Assembly (NCBI GenBank): GCA_001723645.1
Contig: MDLC01000001.1
Coordinates: 52,138 to 116,137, forward strand
Origin: Candidatus Endobugula sertula
GTDB taxonomy: Bacteria > Pseudomonadota > Gammaproteobacteria > Pseudomonadales > Cellvibrionaceae
Direction of reading: 5' to 3'
DNA length: 64,000 nucleotides
Position numbers and translations under genes: made by a program. Shown in pieces: positions 63,901 to 64,000 of the stretch. The notes below the pieces were generated by a model, which was not told the origin of the DNA, did not search any database, and saw only the letters and a list, made by a program, of their open reading frames with translations. Position 1 is the first letter of the stretch, and the number at the start of each line of letters is the position of its first letter.

Positions 63901-64000
63901 TTTGATTTTGAAAAGGTATTGGAGCCTAAAATTAAGGGAACTCTGGTAATCAATAAAGTATTTAATATTACTGAAATGGATTTTATTTGCTATTTTTCTT
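56965..64000 (+). CDS. bryA: Loading and first modules of the trans-AT PKS (MaoC - SDR - FkbH - ACP - ACP - KS - KR, 3' end outside window)
   Basis: Open from ATG 56965 to the right edge (2345 codons visible, C-terminus missing). Order: MaoC-like hydratase fold (1-145, DHNPLHIDEAY) with a second hot-dog-like half to about 272; short-chain dehydrogenase (278-480, TGASRGLGA and YIQLK); FkbH-type HAD phosphatase/acyltransferase (about 515-1055, Asp723/Asp725 in VVDCDNTLWDGVCGED); two ACPs (Ser1167, Ser1276); KS (1342-1770, Cys1509, HGTGT, NIGH); KR (from about 1990, LITGGAGKLG near 2212) cut before its catalytic Tyr. FkbH proteins take a glyceryl unit from 1,3-bisphosphoglycerate to an ACP. Dehydration to a pyruvyl enol and reduction would give lactyl, the bryostatin starter. 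A modest AGG precedes the ATG by 11 nt. The gene is last in the row but acts first. Symbol by architecture. Confidence 0.85.
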   Translation, partial: MLYDQDKTYSVFFTKKEVDWFSSVSMDHNPLHIDEAYSRKSAYGQPVVFGVLGVLKCIRQYRKKRLFYKLDIEFRNPIFIDTEYSLSIIYESDKTIFKLLDNEIILIHIVAFSAKITLTDGNNKSHKYNQIELKTTPLDYKDNELIASKGVEGVYRIEDKILYSKKSEVLPDNISFNQLQILMACSYIVGMELPGKRAFFSKLLIEFTDILADQEILSYQAKINNFNQPFRLLEFDTVFFIKEKKVANAKIGTFVRQNLNSISLYDIQLKLNSHTTSLRGKVALLTGASRGLGAAFARVLAVCGVHVFINYFKSKSEAELIQQEIKKFGGNATLLEADISNNQQCQKVREIVLKKFQRLDILICNACEPPLSMRGHLSERYIEHNLELYKSPTKYFLDILNDHRGTLIAISSIFIETKPKEFQHYIQLKRKVEKLIHISCEEFSNIAYSIVRPPKLLTDMNNTPMGAVDAILPETIAIEVVNRIPRLISGNIDILNKFSENQSIIQNEKKINNNIFYTIAIVSSFSIEPILSSIKFWIEKISIPLKIKIAPYGQIFQELLNRESTFRNYKNNLNVIFFRLEDWVKDFKINSLDEFSISKGEECKKLVNDYIKALIEYNNSAACPILIIICPSSITTLKHHQWHEVLSESEKKLYYSLNDLYNVKIIKAENWHSIYNVDNIFSPKTERYGHIPYQTEYYHILGTILVRQYFALTHKLYKAIVVDCDNTLWDGVCGEDASEDIQISDVFAKFQNFLIEQTKKGFIICLNSKNNESDVWNVFKKNNNMQLKKNHIVYAQINWDAKSANLKKLSELLSIGLDSMIFIDDNPVECAEVRANCPEVFTLQFLSDKKSVEKLLYHTWIFDCYHIGIEDKNRTRLYQENKQRKVLEKNSFNFFEFIQNLNLKISFKNISSIHLPRVSQLTYRTNQFNFTTKRRSIQEISKMIKNQAYECLTVDVCDRFGDYGLVGVIIYKCTKTVLKVDTLLLSCRVLGRGVEYKMLNKLGDIAAEYGLKQVSIQFIISAKNSPAKKFLEKIKKKVEINKNGEKIYNFHKDYLKNLYFDVRKINKKENQENLEWHNINYSDKSNIERKILDIASISYDMKSIDKAINKDHSFFKDNIEKNFTTSTRKYDNNDLKKIIINVFAKVLARRIEESDLNSNLENYGLDSYAIINIVVELSKTFENVHYTILFEHRTINNIIDYLTTNKEIVSETPNIPISNNDKYYLQFLQASKRTNIDISNPEEIQNYIIELFNRELNLKGNPLDLEKDLELYSLDSKTITNITHQLCEQFTGLSSSILFEHRTVSSIVNFLLSEYTDYKPVVKEENIFNKSEMVVKEDENSDIAIIGVHGYYPKFCDTEAFWQYLKQGLDCIDEIPESRWDLKHFYHSLSEEVKDNYCQWGGFFDHVDQFDAAFFNISPREAEMMDPQQRLFLQVAWGVIEDAGYTCETIPRDTGVFVGVLSNDYNIYTSNAALQLNPDYRLADYYQIPNRVSYHLNLQGPSLAIDTACSSSGTAVHLACESLKNKTCSTAVVGGVNLILHPGRLIQYSNMQMLSKEPVLGAFSNETNGTLLGEGVGALLLKPLQQAINDKDPIYALIKATNINTSGKTNGFTVPDPNVHASLIEEAISKSNIDPRAISYVEAHGTGTPLGDPIEIRGLSMAFDRLTQSHDYQYCAIGSIKSNIGHLESNAAIAGITKVLLQMKYKMLAPSLHAINLNSKINFEKTPFHIQHELSEWKRPTLVQQGVKKEYPRIAGVSSFGAGGSNVHIILEEYISEPMQKNPVVDSAGEPLAMVVICLSAKTECSLREYACELLKCIQNNFSNKEELIRDFYPTENISCQLNLVNLAYTLQIGRQALDQRLGFLVKSVAELEEKLASFLHNQDFDSTMYQNKIGCYQDIGMEFDHHTDVRVAIDQYIHNRDYDKLLECWLNGLAVDWNKLYGDIKPYRINLPTYQFAKDRHWIPTTDIYSHKPVDDRQVSKNNFELMVFEECWEARSQLSTISSKTKNCVCFLSDVESQKSLVKTFMDFNPNINIIFVSRGDSYAKKSAQNYIVSSHHKNDYVSAFEEIKKSIGNVEVILYLWPIEDSNYIPDYTPIVNLLQASQFAQCRFKRCLLAAQLSHALDRCYVESWIGFERSLKLVINDAALITVFREFSEHEDTIKNWSKRLWQEMHAVDFRSIFYQKEKSFVCRIRQISLTAERVLLKNKGTYLITGGAGKLGLLFARKLANMQEINLVLVGRSPINNDIQDCCEKINSLSLGSKALYLQANVCNINDMKRCREKVNQCFGKIRGVIHAAGIQHNQSIFEKDFFDFEKVLEPKIKGTLVINKVFNITEMDFICYFS
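60988..64000 (+). other. Module 1: KS - KR (truncated by window edge)
   Basis: KS (60988-62290; Cys 61489 in DTACSSS, HGTGT and NIGH present); post-KS linker ending PTYQFAKDRHW; KR structural part from about 62930 (VFEECWEA) and Rossmann part from about 63592. The KR has IQHNQ after the AG motif, so no B-type Asp, and groups by sequence with the KRs of modules 6 and 11. Expected to give the C25 hydroxyl used for lactonisation. Confidence 0.82.

Noticed and set aside
1..64000. tRNA or rRNA genes, CRISPR arrays, attachment sites
   Set aside because: None seen; the window is about 99% PKS coding sequence and the short gaps contain no repeats or cloverleaf-like structures.

Overview
The window is almost entirely one trans-acyltransferase (trans-AT) polyketide synthase (PKS) locus. 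Five giant genes on the + strand fill 531-64000. No module has an AT domain, and the first 87 codons of a free-standing FabD-type malonyl transferase lie divergently at the left edge. DNA is AT-rich with more GC-rich islands, genes are nearly contiguous (gaps of 20 and 2 nt, a 4-nt overlap, then 136 nt), and short helical docking segments sit at several protein ends. Gene order and domain logic match what I remember of the bryostatin (bry) cluster of 'Candidatus Endobugula sertula', the uncultured gammaproteobacterial symbiont of the bryozoan Bugula neritina: bryP divergent, then bryB-bryC-bryX-bryD-bryA. I could not run a search, so the symbols rest on architecture and memory. The system as a whole is therefore probably already described, although several details below look under-explained.

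Layout: 1-262 trans-AT (bryP-like, minus, partial). 263-530 divergent promoter region. 531-17072 bryB-like: ER, KS-MT-ACP, KS-DH-KR-ACP, KS-KR-ACP, KS-OMT-ACP. 17093-33229 bryC-like: ER, KS-DH-PS-KR-ACP, KS-MT-ACP, KS-KR-ACP, KS0-ACP. 33232-46395 bryX-like: MT1-pseudoGNAT-MT2-ACP, KS-DH-ACP, KS0-ACP, GNAT-TE, KS. 46392-56828 bryD-like: DH0-KR-ACP, KS-KR-ACP, KS0-ACP-C. 56965 to the edge bryA-like: MaoC-SDR-FkbH-ACP-ACP, KS-KR (cut).

How it works (inference): the last gene starts the chain, with FkbH capturing a C3 glyceryl unit that the MaoC and SDR domains turn into lactyl. The chain then passes through bryA, bryB and bryC, the terminal KS of bryX plus the N-terminus of bryD, and the rest of bryD, where a condensation-like domain closes the macrolactone. 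Module by module this gives the C18 gem-dimethyl, C16-C17 alkene, C15 oxygen, C13 beta-branch with methyl ester, C11 pyran, C8 gem-dimethyl and C7, C5 and C3 oxygens of bryostatin. Counting only KS domains with intact catalytic residues, and assuming two more in the unseen part of bryA, there are exactly 12 elongations, but only if the last KS of the bryX-like protein is included.

Most notable: (i) two long, apparently identical duplications between bryB and bryC, ER-KS (2.3 kb, interrupted by an 83-nt replaced patch) and MT-ACP-KS (3.56 kb), each falling on functionally equivalent steps; (ii) the bryX-like N-terminus has the same order as the apratoxin AprA pivaloyl loading module, and some bryostatins carry a pivalate ester; (iii) a split module whose KS and ACP are on different proteins; (iv) an ER-like domain lacking the usual Lys placed right after each beta-branching step.
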